Assembly (NCBI RefSeq): GCF_023053635.1
Contig: NC_086179.1
Span: 12,059,501 to 12,123,500, forward strand
From: Elgaria multicarinata webbii
Taxonomy: Eukaryota > Chordata > Lepidosauria > Squamata > Anguidae
Direction: 5' to 3'
DNA: 64,000 bases
The first letter of the stretch is position 1, and every line of letters starts with the position of its first letter. The position numbers and the translations under genes were made by a program. The notes under the pieces are model-generated. The model made no database searches. It worked only from the letters and a program-made list of their open reading frames with translations, and was not told the DNA's origin. Shown here piece after piece: positions 1 through 12,260 of this stretch.

Positions 1-188
1 AACCAATTGCCTTTGAAAGTAGAATATAGTGAGCAAAACAAGGAATGACAGTGGTGGAAATTGGACAAAGGGACAGTGAAAGTTTGACAGGTGTAAGTTA
101 TGTGTCTATTCCCTGCCAAAAAGAGTTGAGCAAGAATGTATCCAAAGTGCACATGTGATTCCAAATTTAACCAATTTTGCAATCAGCC

Positions 189-360
189 ACCGTATTTCTT
201 CGATTGTAAGATGCCATCGATTGTAAGACGCACACTAATTTCAGTAGCACCAACAGGGGAAAAAAACCCCTAAGGCACACCCGCGATTCTAAGATGCACT
301 CCATTTTTAGAGATGTTTATATGGGGGGGGGGAAGTGCTTCTTAGAATCGAAGAAATAGG
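189..360. mobile_element. Short foldback DNA transposon (TTTCTTCGATT ends)
   Basis: The ends are inverted repeats: it opens CCGTATTTCTTCGATTGTAA and closes with the complement, ...TTAGAATCGAAGAAATAGG. The middle repeats 'taagacgcac' motifs in both orientations. A second copy lies at 48533-48682. It has no coding capacity, so it is a MITE; I could not assign a superfamily. Confidence 0.7.
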
Positions 361-930
361 ATAAGTAAAGTAGTGGCTTAACATGTCACGACAGAGGGTG
401 GTTGTGTTAAGGATGCAAGCATCATTTGCTGGCCAACTCTACATTTCAACATATTAAGAATCCCACTAAGTTCAGTGGGTTTTATTCCCAGGTAAGTGTG
501 CATAGGATTGCACCCTGTATCCAGTTTCCTGGGAGTGAAGCTCATTGACATTACTGAGACTTACTTTTGAGTAGGGATTGCAATGTAAGCCTGTTACCTT
601 TTTGCTTGCTTGTTTCCTACCAAGTAAGGCCCATTGAAGGCTTGCTTCTGAGTAAACTTGCATAGGTTTGTGCTGCATAAGCCACTAGTATTGCCCCCTT
701 GCGAGGAAGGGAGATGTAGTTTGCATGATACGTTGGATGAGGCATTTCCTAGGAAGGTGGACACTATTAACCTCACTTTACAAGGCAACAGAACTCCAAT
801 TTGTGCTTATATTTGGTCATCCGTGTTCTGGAAAGCTGAAGACAGGAGCAAATACAAGGAAGGCTATTGAGATGGTCATATAATTAGAGTAGCCATTGTA
901 TGAAAGGAAGTAATTAAACCAAAGATATCA

Positions 931-1325
931 TAGAATCATAGAATAGTAGAGTTGGAAGGGGCCTATAAAGCAATTGAGTCCAATCCCCTGCTCAATGCAG
1001 GAATCCACCTTAAAGCAAACCTGAAAGGTGGCTGTCCAGCTGCATCTTGAAGGCCTCCAGTGTGGGAGAAACCACTACCTCCTTAGGTCATTGGTTCCAT
1101 TGTCGTACTGCTCTAACAGGAAGTTTTTCCTGATGTCCAGCTGGTATCTGGCTTCCTGTAACTTGAGCCCATTGTTCTGTGTCCTGGACTCTGGGATGAC
1201 TGGGATGAGATCCTGGCCCTCCTCTGTGTGACAACCTTTCAAGTAGTTGAAGTGTGCTACCATGTCTCCCCTCAGTCTTCTCTTCTCAAGGCTAAACATG
1301 CCCAGTTCTTTCAGTACTTGAGATG
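931..1325 (-). mobile_element. CR1 LINE 3' end
   Basis: It starts with the inverted CR1 terminus (ATCATAGAATCATAGAATAG) followed by 'gagttggaaggggcc'. The minus strand translates to the end of the CR1 reverse transcriptase ORF, with '[12 protein letters not shown]' and 'YQLDIRKNF'. It is 5' truncated, as most CR1 copies are. Confidence 0.9.
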
Positions 1326-2580
1326 ATAATATCAGGTGGGTAAGAAGCTAATTTAGAGGTTGAAGAACGAAGAACACATTGATAGCAACATATAAGTATG
1401 ATCACCGCTCTTTGCTGTAATCAGTACTGGACAATTTGAGAAAATGATTGGGTGGTGATTTTTGGTTGGGTAGTTAGTAATGGGATTAATGGGGTAGTGA
1501 AGAGGTATTAAATGACCTTTCATTATTTTCCTTTGGGGTATCAGAAATGGTAACATCACAAGAATGGAATAGTGGAGTGGGTGGACTTTGAAAGTGCTAA
1601 AAACTACAGTTTGTGGGACAAGGTTAGAGGATCGATTGTACTTAATGGAAAGTACAATGACTTTGATATATTCAAAGATGAGTGAGATTGTGTGGAGTTT
1701 TGTTTTTAGCTTTAAATGGGGAAGGAGTGTTACTTTTTAGTGTTAAAAAAACAAGAGAAAGTATTCTCAAACACCAGAAAAAGATTTAATAAACCCAATG
1801 TGTTTTAGAAAGATATTTCCTTCACCAGGGGGTGCAAATAAGGTTTCATTGTAAAAAAAAAAAAAAGTTGCAACGATTAAATTTTACAACTGTAGCCCAA
1901 GTTCCCATCAGTGAAAAGCCACAAACATTTTTTTTTTAAAAAAAGGAAATTTGGACGCAATTGTTAAAATGGTTACAACTTTGTATATATTTCTTACAGT
2001 TTTAGTATAGATTTTAAACAGTGAAATTTTATTTGCTGCCTTGAGGAAGGAAATACCCGAAATGCATTGGGCTTTTTGTGGTGGTGGTGATAACCATATC
2101 TCTTTCTCCATCTGTCTGATGGAGAAACACTACTCTGATTAGGTGGATGGAATAGGATAGTAGGATTGTTTGAAAATAGAGGGTCCTACTCCATTACCAA
2201 GGATGAAATTGTATAGCATTTAGCGTAATTTTCAGCCTTACAACTTTATTTCCCTTCATCTAGTTAAAAACCAAGACAAATACAGACTTGTGTCAGTTTT
2301 CTTAACAAATTGCTAGACCCGTGGAATGAGTTACTCCTTTGATTTTTTTTTAATATTAATTTTTTTAAGTGATTTTGACTAAAAATATATATCGGAGGGC
2401 TCTAAGCAGGTTTTCAGGAGCAATTATGACCTATTCAGAAATCTCCTTGATGCTGCCATGCGATTTTGTGTTGTGTATGTGCAGTGTGATGTCTGTACAA
2501 TGCCAGCAGTATCATTCATGGGACCAAAGGTCTCCCATCTGCTGGGCCCAAATAATCCCAGGTGGTAATGCTCACCTTGT

Positions 2581-2581
<1 letters not shown>

Positions 2582-2628
<47 letters not shown>

Positions 2629-2660
2629 GTTACCCGCCTCTCCCTCTAGATCGAGGTGGG
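2582..2660 (-). repeat. (AAT)n microsatellite on an L2-like LINE tail
   Basis: About 16 AAT units (2582-2629) are followed by 'gttacccgcctctccctctagatcgaggtgggg'. Reversed, this is the 'ccccgcctcgat...gagaggcgggtaac' 3' end seen at the other L2-like LINE copies here. The microsatellite is the LINE's 3' repeat tail. Confidence 0.8.
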
Positions 2661-3481
2661 GTACAACACAAATAAAAACACCATAAAATACATACAACTA
2701 ATTCAAACGTTTAAATCCAAATGTTTAAAAGTACAGTGGTTGCACTTACAAATAGGCAGTGGCTAATGTGTTGCTGCAGAAATATTATTTCAGTAGCCTG
2801 ATCCTTACAGATTCTCTGATAGCAGTCTAAAAGAGATAACATTGGTTTAAAATGTATGGTGGACAAGGCAAAAGTCTGAGCTCAAACAATTTTAAACACA
2901 ATCTGAAAAAAATACTACTTATTGCACATTACTCATATTTTGCATTGGCTATTAAGCGTTTTCTGTGTGTGATATTTCCACTAATTATTTAATTATATCA
3001 TGGATCTTCTCATCATTTTAAGCCTCTGAGTCCTAAATTAGGTCATGATAATGGAAGTCCTAGATCCAGGCTCTCAAAGATGAAAACAACAACAAACATT
3101 TCTGGCTTTTCTAAAACTGCATCCTGACCAAATGGCAAGAAATCGTACTGTTGACATTTTAGCCCAAAGTGAGAAGGGCTATTGGCTACTTAAATCCTCA
3201 GAGAGAAGCAAACCCATTGGGCAAAACCCATCCCCTTAGGAAATATCTGTAAAATGATTTTTTCCCCCCTCCTCTACGTTTTTTCAGAAAACGAGGGTAA
3301 CAAGAAACCAAAAAGCAGTTCACTTGTCAAAAGTGCAGACATGACTAGCGTGATTGCTCTTGGTAAATTTCCCAGGGCTAATAAAAGATGGTTGCCTTAT
3401 CATGAACCTGCACAGTGTGCCAGCTCACATCACTGGGGGAAAGCGCGGCCTATTCAATTAAATTGTCTCACTTGATATTAA

Positions 3482-3619
<138 letters not shown>

Positions 3620-4276
3620 ATGCAATTTACCCTTTATCCTTAAGGTGTACGTCGGTAAACGTGATTAATTTTTGTACCATTACACTAAATTATTAGCACA
3701 CGTTTTTAAGCATTACTTTAAAAACTTCCTATCTGCTTTCTGAATCTTCAGCCTTCTTCTCTGGATGCTTGCGTTAAATGACAGTGGAAGCTATTCCTCT
3801 TAAGTGCCAGTAATCCTTGAGTGTTGGTCCTTGAACCTTGCAATGCCTGTGAAAAACAAAAAAATACCTGAAAACCTTTTCTTCAGGGTATTTTGGTGCA
3901 TGCAAACCTTGCTAATGTCTTCTGTTTTTTTGTTTTGTTTTTGTTTAAGAGTCTTCTGCAAGACCAGCCTTTCTACTAGGCGATGCTGTCTGGGCAATTC
4001 TTTTCCAGGGTGGGGTGGCACTTCAACTGTAGAAGGAGATGGATTTTTTTTCTTTGGGGTCATTTTTTGGTGCATATGTTCCTTCATCCATAAGCAGGGG
4101 GTGGTGAATGGAGTACTTTATGCTCATGGTGGAACTCCCCTGTCCTTTGCCAGGGTGAGGTGAACTCCTAATACCATACACCTGAGTAGAGGATGGAGGA
4201 CAGTGAGGAGGTATCCCACTTGAGCCGTATGGAGCAGCAGTGTCTGTGCTGTGTTCAGAGAGAGAACGTAGATATT

Positions 4277-4615
4277 GGGGCTGTTCACACAACACGCCAA
4301 CCAACGCTCAGTGGTTGAGGGAGGATTGTTTTGAACCGTGGGCTGTTTGTAGAACCGTGTTGTCTGAATGCAGCACTTTTTCTGCAGGGTGGGTTATCGT
4401 GTTGTTTGAATGCAGCTAGGGTGGCTTGTTAATCACTCTAAACAACCCAACGAAAAAGATTCTCAAGCTGGCTTGTTCGAGAGAAATAAGCCACGCTGCA
4501 CGGATAGCAAGCCATTCTGGCTGCATTCAGACAACTCGACAACCCATGGTTCAACAAATAACCTATGGTTCAAAACAACCATGAGGGTGGGTTAACACAT
4601 TGTATGAACAGCCCC
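4277..4615. mobile_element. Foldback DNA transposon in KRAS 3' UTR
   Basis: It begins GGGGCTGTTCACACAACACG and ends with the complement (TGTATGAACAGCCCC). Internal 'aaccatggttc'-type motifs occur in both orientations. It belongs to a family whose ends read 'GTTCAGACAACACGCTAA' or close, with relatives at 5687, 14144, 32678, 36594, 40030 and 56425. Confidence 0.75.
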
Positions 4616-5686
4616 GTTATGTAATTTCGGGGATCCTTTGAAGTGCAGCATTCATGAGATCCAGGTAACTCACAGGAAGTGGGAACCAAATTGGGGGCAT
4701 GGGTATGGACTAGGGTTGGGGAGCAGAGCTAAAAGGCAGCAGGTGGGTATTCAGGACTATGGGAGACCTGCTACAGGACCCCAGCAGGACAAGTGCTATG
4801 GCCACAGTTGAATGTGATATATCTATGACCCCACACTGCCTAAAGCTGGCCCTGGATCTTTGTATAAAGGTAAACTAATATCTCTAGTTCCATTTCTACT
4901 TGCCATGTTCACGATGTGGTTGGGTTAAAAGGACTGGTCAGCACAGAGATCTTGGTTTTGGGCAGACTTTTTAAACCGTTTTGGTTCTGAGGATTGCAAT
5001 ATTGATATACCAGACGCCTTTTTAGCCTTCCTATAATTTCTGCTGCTAGGCACCTTTTCTTGTAGCATTTCCAATCAACTTGAATGAATGTAAAAAAATA
5101 ATCATCATCATAGAGTTTTCACAAAGTTTTTTTTTTCCACAGCAGTTTGTCCTCGGTCACGCAAAGTAACTATTTTTTCTATTAAAAGTGAAAATCTTTT
5201 TTAAAAAAAGAGAGAGAGGAAAAAGCAAAATTTCTAATTGGACTGCTTTGTTGCAATGAATTACTTACTACTTTTGTATGCAAGGGAAGCCATGGAGTTG
5301 GGGTGATAATCCAATTAGGAGGAAGTTTGCTGTATAAATTCAACATGAAAAAGCTGGAGTTGCATTGGAGCACACTGCTATTGTGCAGACCACTCATTTC
5401 AATGGGACATGCAAGGGAGAAATGCCTTGTGAACTATGTCTCTAAATGCTAGGCAGACTTAATAGTCCAGCATCTCAAAAAAGTTCATTCCTGTAGGATT
5501 GAAGACTTTATCAATTTATCACATTGTTTTATCATTTCTGGAGCACTTTCATCCTTCAGTCCCATTCAATATGTTTTGACCCCCATTTTGTTAAGAAGGG
5601 GAAACATAATTTGGAGGGCTGCAATCTGGCTGAGACTGTTCTCAGTCATTTTTATGTGTTGACTAAATGTCACTAAAAATGTCATT

Positions 5687-5946
5687 GGCTGGGTTCATAC
5701 AACACGCTAAGCCACCCCAGTGTGGGTTGTTGTTGAAACATAGGTTAACCACGCTGAACAACCCAACAACAAGCCATGGGCTCTCAAGGTGGCTAGTTTG
5801 AAAAAAATAAGCCACACTGCATGTTTAACAAGCCACCTTGCGGAAAACATGCTGCATTCAGACAACATGTTAACCCACCCTACAGAAAACATTCTGCAGA
5901 CAATACACTAAGCTATGGTAGGTTAATGTGTCGTATGAACCCAACC
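5687..5946. mobile_element. Foldback DNA transposon in KRAS 3' UTR (second copy)
   Basis: Left end GGCTGGGTTCATACAACACG; right end is the complement, GTGTCGTATGAACCCAACC. It is of the same family as 4277-4615 and inserted 1.1 kb downstream in the same 3' UTR. Confidence 0.75.
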
Positions 5947-6469
5947 ATTATGGGGCAAGCATCTCTTTTCAAGGTTAGAGCCCTGTGCGGTTAGATCTTA
6001 GACCTAAATGTCCACGTCGAGCACTCTGTTTGAATTGTTCACAAGAGGCCTTATCAAGAATGCAACTGAGAATGGGGCCTCAGCTGATCTTTTATTTGCC
6101 CAAACCTTTTCTTTTTCTATTGATAATGCTGTCACTTAAGTTTGATTTGTTAAATATGAGAAGTCCACACTGTAAGGCTGTGGATGAAACTTCTTAGATT
6201 TAATCCATTTTCGATGCCGTGCCGATAATACCAGCAAACTCTACGGCAGCTGCAGGTAGAGGAAGTCACTCCCATTGATGCAAACAGGAAAAACAGGTCA
6301 CCCGAAAGCTGGTGCTACCAGAAAAAAAAGTTCTTGGAAGGCTGACACATCAACAGTTGTATTATAACGCCCTGAAATATTGTGTTACGATTAGGCTGCA
6401 TTCGTTTATAACATTGCGAACACTTAAGTCTAGGGTTCCTTTTTGCTTAAACTTTGATTTTTAACCTGT

Positions 6470-6557
6470 TGGTTGTTTTATTATGGTTTTAATTTTTGTG
6501 AACCGCCCAGAGAGCTTCGGCTATTGGGCGGTATAAAAATGTAATAAATAAATAAAT
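6470..6557 (+). mobile_element. L2-like LINE 3' end in KRAS 3' UTR
   Basis: It contains 'gtgaaccgcccagagagctt', 'cggctattgggcggtataaa' and a (TAAA)n tail, the same terminus seen at 27430, 43600 and 44060 (sense) and at 12126, 13642 and 50798 (antisense). In sense to KRAS it supplies three overlapping AATAAA hexamers (6543-6556). Confidence 0.85.
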
Positions 6558-7714
6558 TTAACTCTGTGCTGGACAGGGCAGTAAAAAACAACAACCCACC
6601 AACCCTCACTACAGCTAATATAAACAGATCCTTCAATTTTCCATGTAGCAGATAGCAATGCCTTATATCCACTTTGCTTATTTCACATCCTTATTTTTTA
6701 AAAGGTGAAAAGTTAATTATTAAATATATTACATTTTTTTGTATGATACAAATACCTACTTTTATGTTCCAGAGTATAAAGTAGGTTCTGAACAATTTCT
6801 GCCCAAGAAATGCTGCTGGGTTGTGTTCTGTGAGTTACAAGTTGTGTGCAGGCCTAGTGTGAAAACATTTGCATAGTTTTCTTCAACCTGAATTCTTCTG
6901 CATCCCCACACGGATTTTTGAGGTGGTAAAGTCAAGATGCCTTTTACCAGCATATGAAAATATCAGATAAAATGCACCTTGTGGTAACCCAGCTAAAAGT
7001 AGCAAATATTGCCTAATCCATTCTCATCCTTTGGGTTTGGCTCTGCAATACCCATTACCTTCAAATATTTTGACTTCTTAAATAATGACCCTTTCGGGAA
7101 GGTGGTTTAATGGGAAGAGCATGTACATAGAACACACGTAGGGAGAAATTCACAAAGCACTGAGGTGACATGACTTCCTCTTCACTTTGCCTTGTAGAAG
7201 ACGACATCAAAATGAGCAGCAGTCTTAACGTTTGGCTAACTGTAGCCCACCGTTGTACCTTTTAATAATTTAATTCCACTTTTGATTTTTTTTCTATCGA
7301 ACCCAAGTCTATTCCCACACCCCCTCTTCCTCTCTCGAGTGCCAAATCCCTTTACCAGGACTATTTCTTAAAATGCAATGTGTTTACCTAGAATGTATTA
7401 ACTATTTTTGTATAGTATAAACTAAACATACATGTTTCGTACATTGTGCTTTCGGTTTTTAATGTTTGAGGCAGAACATATGCAATGCAATGTGATCCAG
7501 GTGATTTGATTTTTTATTATTATTTTGGTGGGGGGGGAGGGGCTCATTTTATTTCAGTCACGTGACCTCAGGATGTCGGTCACAGACATTAACGTTTGAA
7601 GAATGACCACTGTTCATTTAAGCCTTTCCAAATGGTTTATTAGCAGCACGTGCTGTGAAGTGACATGAAACCGGTTAATTTGTCACAAACAATACTGCTC
7701 CTGTTGTGATTAAT

Positions 7715-7720
7715 AATAAA
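7715..7720 (+). terminator. KRAS: KRAS distal poly(A) signal
   Basis: This AATAAA follows the conserved 3' UTR end block (...gctcctgttgtgattaat). In human KRAS an AATAAA sits at the same relative place. Cleavage is expected about 10-25 bases downstream. Confidence 0.85.
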
Positions 7721-7740
7721 AAAAAAAGTTTGTGTGTTTC

Positions 7741-10592
7741 TGCTGTTTTGATGTTCCTCAATTTCCTACACTTATAACTGCTTACAATATTTTGAAGGTG
7801 AGAATGAATTTGAAAACAAAAACATATATACATTCAGCTTTACTTGGCCCAGAATGTGGCATTTTCTTCCGTTTGACACACAACTCCTTTCCCTAATAGC
7901 TTTATCCCACGTACCTGTTTCCCTCGAATTATCCCCTTCAGCATAAAGCTGTTGCCGTTGTTAGATAATCACACCCCGGGAGGCAGCGCTTCTAAGATCT
8001 TTTGCATACCAGGAAATGGGTTTAAGGAGGGAAATGTAAAAAATCAACAGATGACCCAATCCGATTCAAATTTGGCATGCTTAAAGCTCTCCTTAATATC
8101 TATTACTGTGCCAATTTTGATGTCTCTAGCTTTAAAACTTACGCAGATGTAAGCATTTGTTTAATTTTTCTTTAAACATATCAAATCCTGCTCCTGCACC
8201 CCCAGTGGCCGCTCGGAAAGCAACAAATGATTCGCTCGAAAAATAGTAGCAAAATAGGTCAATTCTTTTCCCTTTATAGCTCAATTAAAGCAGGAGGCAT
8301 GGGAGGACTTCACAGTCAAAAGCAGATTATATACTGGAAAACTTCAGAGTCCTTTGTACGCAATTCGCAGTGATTGCACAGTATAACGCTGGTGTGATAA
8401 AGTTCTAAGTCTTGTTAAAGGTATCCTAAAACTGCAATCTTATACACACCTGAATTGAGTGTGAGGACTTCTGAGAAGACATGCTTAGGATTATATTGAT
8501 TAACAATTCCAACCAAATACCTTCTAATCTCCCCAGGCCATATACATTTCATTGCCTCAGGTGCTCATCTCGTCCCCCTCAATTTATTTATTTACTTAGA
8601 ATATTTATATAACACTCCCCATTGAAAAATTTCGGAGCAGTGTACAAGATAAAATGAAAATAAAAACAGGATACAACAGTTAAAACAAAAATTTAAAAGA
8701 AGCAAAAACAAATTCAAGACTGCATATTAAGGAAAGGCTTCTTGGAATTAAGATGTTTTCAGGAGGCACCGAAAGGAGTACAAGGTTGGAGCCTGCCTGA
8801 CCTTGGAGAGGCAGGGAATTCCACAGGAGGGGGGCCACCACGCTGAAGGCTCTTCCCCTGGTGGATTCCAATCAGAGGATGGATCTAGGTGGAACCACCA
8901 GGAGCAGGCCCTCGGATGACCTCAGTGACCGGGCAGGTTGGTAAGGGAGAAGGCGCTCCCTCAGGTATCCTGGTCCCAAGTTGATTAGGGCTTTGTACAC
9001 AAGTACAAGAACCTTAAACCTGGCCCGGTAGCGAATAGGCAGCCAGTGCAGTTCCCTCAGCAGAGGAGTTACATGCCGGAAAGGGGCAGCTCTAGACAAC
9101 AGCCGAGCTGCAGCATTCTGCACTAGCTCCAGCTTCCGGAGCAGCTTCAAGGGCAGCCCCACATAGAGCGCATTGCAGTAATCCAATCTTGAGGTTAACA
9201 ATGCCTGTACCACCGTGGCCAAGCTATCCCTGTCCAGGAGATGCCGTAGTTGGCGAACCAACTGAAGATGGTAAAAGGCATTCCAAGCTGTGGCGGCTAC
9301 TTGAGCCTCCAACGACAGAAATGGGTCTAAGAGTACCCCCAAACTACGAACCTGTTCTTTCAGAGGCAGTGCAACCCCATCCAGAACAGGCAATGAGCCT
9401 GTCTCCCGGACTCAGGAACCACTCACAGGGCTTCCATCTTGCCAGGATTCAGTCTCAGTTTGTTTATCTCAGTTCACTCCTTGGTGACTACTTTTCTTGT
9501 CCGCCCATACTTCTTTCAGGGCCAAGTCTTATTTTGGAGAAACGGAGTGCCTGAGGTTGTAGAGCCCTACTATTGATAATTTTAAAAATTAAAAAAAAGT
9601 AAAAAAAAAGTGCAACTACAAATACCTTAGGATTGTAGAAACGTTATGGCACTGACGAAAGGTCATCGCTACCTCCCTTTGGAGTGCCTCTCTGATGCAA
9701 AGCCTTATCACAATGGCCACCTAGCTTGTACATCTGGTTGCCCGACCATGAAGGCGATCCTCAGAAATAATAAAGGTGCCATGCCGTTACCCTCCCCTAT
9801 ACTCCCAAGTGGGGATTTAATAGAAGTTCATAAAACTAGGCGTGGCCTGGAGGATGTAGGTAGACCTATGTCCCCTCCTTCCTTTTTCATAATACTGGAA
9901 CTCTTGTCATTCAGTGAAGCCGAAGGATTCAAGACGGACGCAAAGGGCTTTGCACAGCCCATAATTAATATGTGGAATTTTCTACGGGGTTGGATCCAGC
10001 TGTAGGCATTTGCCTTGTAGAAGACTTCCCCCTCTCTTCCTCAGAAGCAGTCCTTCCAAACTGCTCCCGCCCCCAAGTGCTACACAGACGGGGGGAGTCT
10101 CCCGCCCTGGGTAGGGGGCAGAGGCTCACGGAAAGGGCTTCCACCTGTTTTTTGGAAATCCCCCCCTGCACCACAATCCACCCCATTCAGCAGAGTGCCT
10201 CAACTTTCTGTGTAACATTTTAGGGGTCTGAAAACTAGGGGGGTGGGGAGAGGAGGAGGCCAGGACATCTGCTTCCACCAGGCCCATTGCATGTATCCAG
10301 AGCTGGCTCTAACCTGACATGAAAGACATTTGCTTAGGTGGCTTCAAAAAAGGACAGCTCAATTGGTGACTGTTGGGCAAGACGACTTCTGTGTCCAAAG
10401 GCAACCTGCTATTTCATACCACTTGCTGAAATACATCAGTGGGCGGGTGTATTTGCTCTAAGCTTTGCTTATGGGCTATCCAGAAGCATCTAGCAGGCCA
10501 CTGGAATCAGGATGTTACCCCTTGTCTCCCTACGGCAGGGATCTTCAATTTTTTTTTTAAAAAAAAAGTTACTTTCATTCCAAAGGCAAAGT
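7741..10592. other. KRAS-ETFRF1 intergenic region
   Basis: The region lies between convergent KRAS and ETFRF1 3' ends. Its main recognisable content is the antisense L2-like LINE at 8580-9480. The rest (7741-8579 and 9481-10592) shows no gene, and the ORFs at 9646-10223 lack family resemblance and conserved motifs. Confidence 0.7.
8580..9480 (-). mobile_element. L2-clade LINE fragment, reverse transcriptase C-terminal part
   Basis: On the minus strand an open frame of 173 residues (8872-9393) reads 'LTSRLDYCNALYVGLPLKLL', 'LVQNAAARLL', 'VTPLLRELHWLPI' and '[20 protein letters not shown]'. This is the characteristic C-terminal end of L2/CR1-group LINE polymerases. The 3' end lies at 8580 in a TTTA-rich tail. 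The copy is 5' truncated. A closely similar but shorter copy is at 47263-47690. Confidence 0.9.
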
Positions 10593-10598
10593 TTTATT
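10593..10598 (-). terminator. ETFRF1: ETFRF1 candidate poly(A) signal
   Basis: The plus-strand TTTATT reads AATAAA on the minus strand, 71 bases past the ETFRF1 stop. It is the first canonical hexamer downstream. Use of later sites cannot be excluded. Confidence 0.5.
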
Positions 10599-10668
10599 AT
10601 TATTACAGATGGACCCCCCACGCTTTAATTAATCACTCCTGGGCAGGCCTTTCAAATGGTACTGTACA

Positions 10669-10884
10669 TCACTTGCTGTCGTCCTCGTAGTAACGTTGTT
10701 TCAGCGCTCGATATTTTCGGAGGAAGTATAAAGCCTCCAGCTCTTTCATAACAAACTCTCCCCGGGCAATGAGTTGTTTGATCTTTTCGGGATCCTTCTC
10801 GTCCTTGTTTTTTAAGAAAGCTGCTCTCAGTCGGATTCGAAAGTAGTTTCCCCCTTTGGGATATTCCTTCCCGAGATACAGCAG
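10669..10884 (-). CDS. ETFRF1: ETFRF1 (LYRM5) last coding exon
   Basis: It encodes 71 residues and [18 protein letters not shown]..., '...[20 protein letters not shown]', '[20 protein letters not shown]' and a tail RYYEDDSK. This matches the mitochondrial LYR-family protein ETFRF1, which binds electron-transferring flavoprotein and displaces its FAD. The family's three-helix fold and the '[19 protein letters not shown]' signature are intact. The acceptor is TTTTGAAG|CTG (AG at 10885-10886), phase 0. The exon faces KRAS tail to tail, as in other amniotes. Confidence 0.97.
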   Translation of the reverse strand: MLYLGKEYPKGGNYFRIRLRAAFLKNKDEKDPEKIKQLIARGEFVMKELEALYFLRKYRALKQRYYEDDSK

Positions 10885-10978
10885 CTTCAAAACACACACA
10901 CACAAAATATGAGTGTCACACATGCCACAGAAGGCAACGCAGAGTTTTGGTTATATTTGGTTACTTCTTAGAACTTAC

Positions 10979-11023
10979 GTTTTTGTAAAGATTCAACACT
11001 TCATATCTTAAAGGATTGGCCAT
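10979..11023 (-). CDS. ETFRF1: ETFRF1 (LYRM5) first coding exon
   Basis: It encodes MANPLRYEVLNLYKN and ends at a strong donor (AAC|GTAAGTTC). Joined in phase 0 to the exon at 10669-10884, it gives '[17 protein letters not shown]', the LYR-like motif region, for an 86-residue protein (human about 88-90). Upstream 5' UTR exons and the promoter were not identified with certainty; candidates are the GC-rich stretch at 13250-13380 and the DNAI7 promoter region. Confidence 0.95.
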
Positions 11024-12125
11024 GTTGACAGTTCGTGTACATATCTGCCTTGTTCATATGTACTGATATTTACCTGAAGAACAATCATTTTTACGTTAGC
11101 TGCATAATGAGCTCTGACTTCAAACAGCTACATACTCCTCATTCACGGATGAGAATCGCTCACCAGGTCTGATTAGATTTAAATTAATTTCCTTTAAATT
11201 TGTCACTCTTCCTTCAGCATCAGGCAGTTCCTCAGCATTATTGATAGACCATACACTGGAGCCCTCCACTGAGTAAAGCAGTGTATTCCAGTGTTGTGGA
11301 ATGGATTTCTTTTCCCCATGACAATTTTCCATGGGGAAAATGTCAATTTCTAAAAATGCATTGTTTCATACCATTAATTAGTAACAGAATGAACGAATAC
11401 AATAGCGGTTGGACTTGGCAATTTCGAAATTGTTATTCTCTTCTTTCCTTAAGGATCCACCCTCCCCTGCATAAACACTATGTGGCACGGTGTTGCTGTT
11501 TTATTCTTTTACTATGTACAGCACCTGTACATTGATGGTTCTATATAAATAAATAATAATTTTCGCAGACACTATTGCAAACAGAAGTAAATTAAAACCA
11601 AAAATACTCATAATCCAAGCCAAACATCAGTTTGTGACCTCACCTGTACACACTTCGTTGAGTGTAAGTCCCACTGACGGTAAATGGATTTACTTCCCAG
11701 TAGACATGCATAGATTGCTCACAAAGCATGCTTTATTGAGGGTTTTTTTTTTTTTGCCGGGGCGGGCGGGGGGGGGGGCGCTTTGGAAAGGATGCAAAAC
11801 TAACAGCATACTTTTAATAAGTTTTGTTTATGAACTATAAGACAAATAAACCTACTAAACCAGATCTTAGATCACTGCAAAATGAACAAATAAATAAAAT
11901 TCCACCAAGCGCACATCACCGTGAGAGTCTCTTTATAGCAGGGAGTGGGAAAGAGGGCCATCTATGCTACCCAAAGAGTATCAGCTTGTTCACTGCTGTC
12001 GATTCCTGATTCCAATTCTGTCCTCTCTTTCTTAATTATGATTGGCATTTGTATTGCTTTAGATAATCCTTTCCCAACTTGTGCCCTCCAGATGTTTTGG
12101 ATCAGGCACCAGCTGCCTAGTTTAA

Positions 12126-12260
12126 TATTTATTTATTTATTTATTTATTACATTTATATACTGCCCCATAGCCGAAGCTCTCTGGGCGGTTTACAAAAGT
12201 TAAAACAGTAAACATTTAAAAAGTATACAAAATTTTAAAATCATCAGAAACATAAAAACA
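12126..12260 (-). mobile_element. L2-like LINE 3' end
   Basis: An antisense (ATTT)n tail is followed by 'gccgaagctctctgggcggtt', the complement of the 'aaccgcccagagagcttcggc' terminus found throughout the window. Confidence 0.85.

Larger units (their letters stand above)
3620..7740 (+). other. KRAS: KRAS 3' UTR
   Basis: Just after the stop, blocks match what I recall of the human 3' UTR, such as 'attacactaaattattagca' and 'tgacagtggaag...agtgccagta'. Near the end, others match: 'actatttttgtatagt', 'gtacattgtgctttc', 'tgtgatccag', 'gctgtgaagtga'. The end is set by AATAAA at 7715-7720. The middle has diverged and carries two foldback elements (4277-4615, 5687-5946) and a sense LINE tail (6470-6557). 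ORFs here, such as the one at 3804-4163, have no family resemblance and are not genes. Confidence 0.9.

Noticed and set aside
3804-4163. 119-residue ORF after KRAS
   Set aside because: It lies in the KRAS 3' UTR and overlaps conserved UTR blocks; no protein-family features.
9646-10223. Plus-strand ORFs of 119 and 83 residues between KRAS and ETFRF1
   Set aside because: No recognisable domain and no promoter or exon structure.
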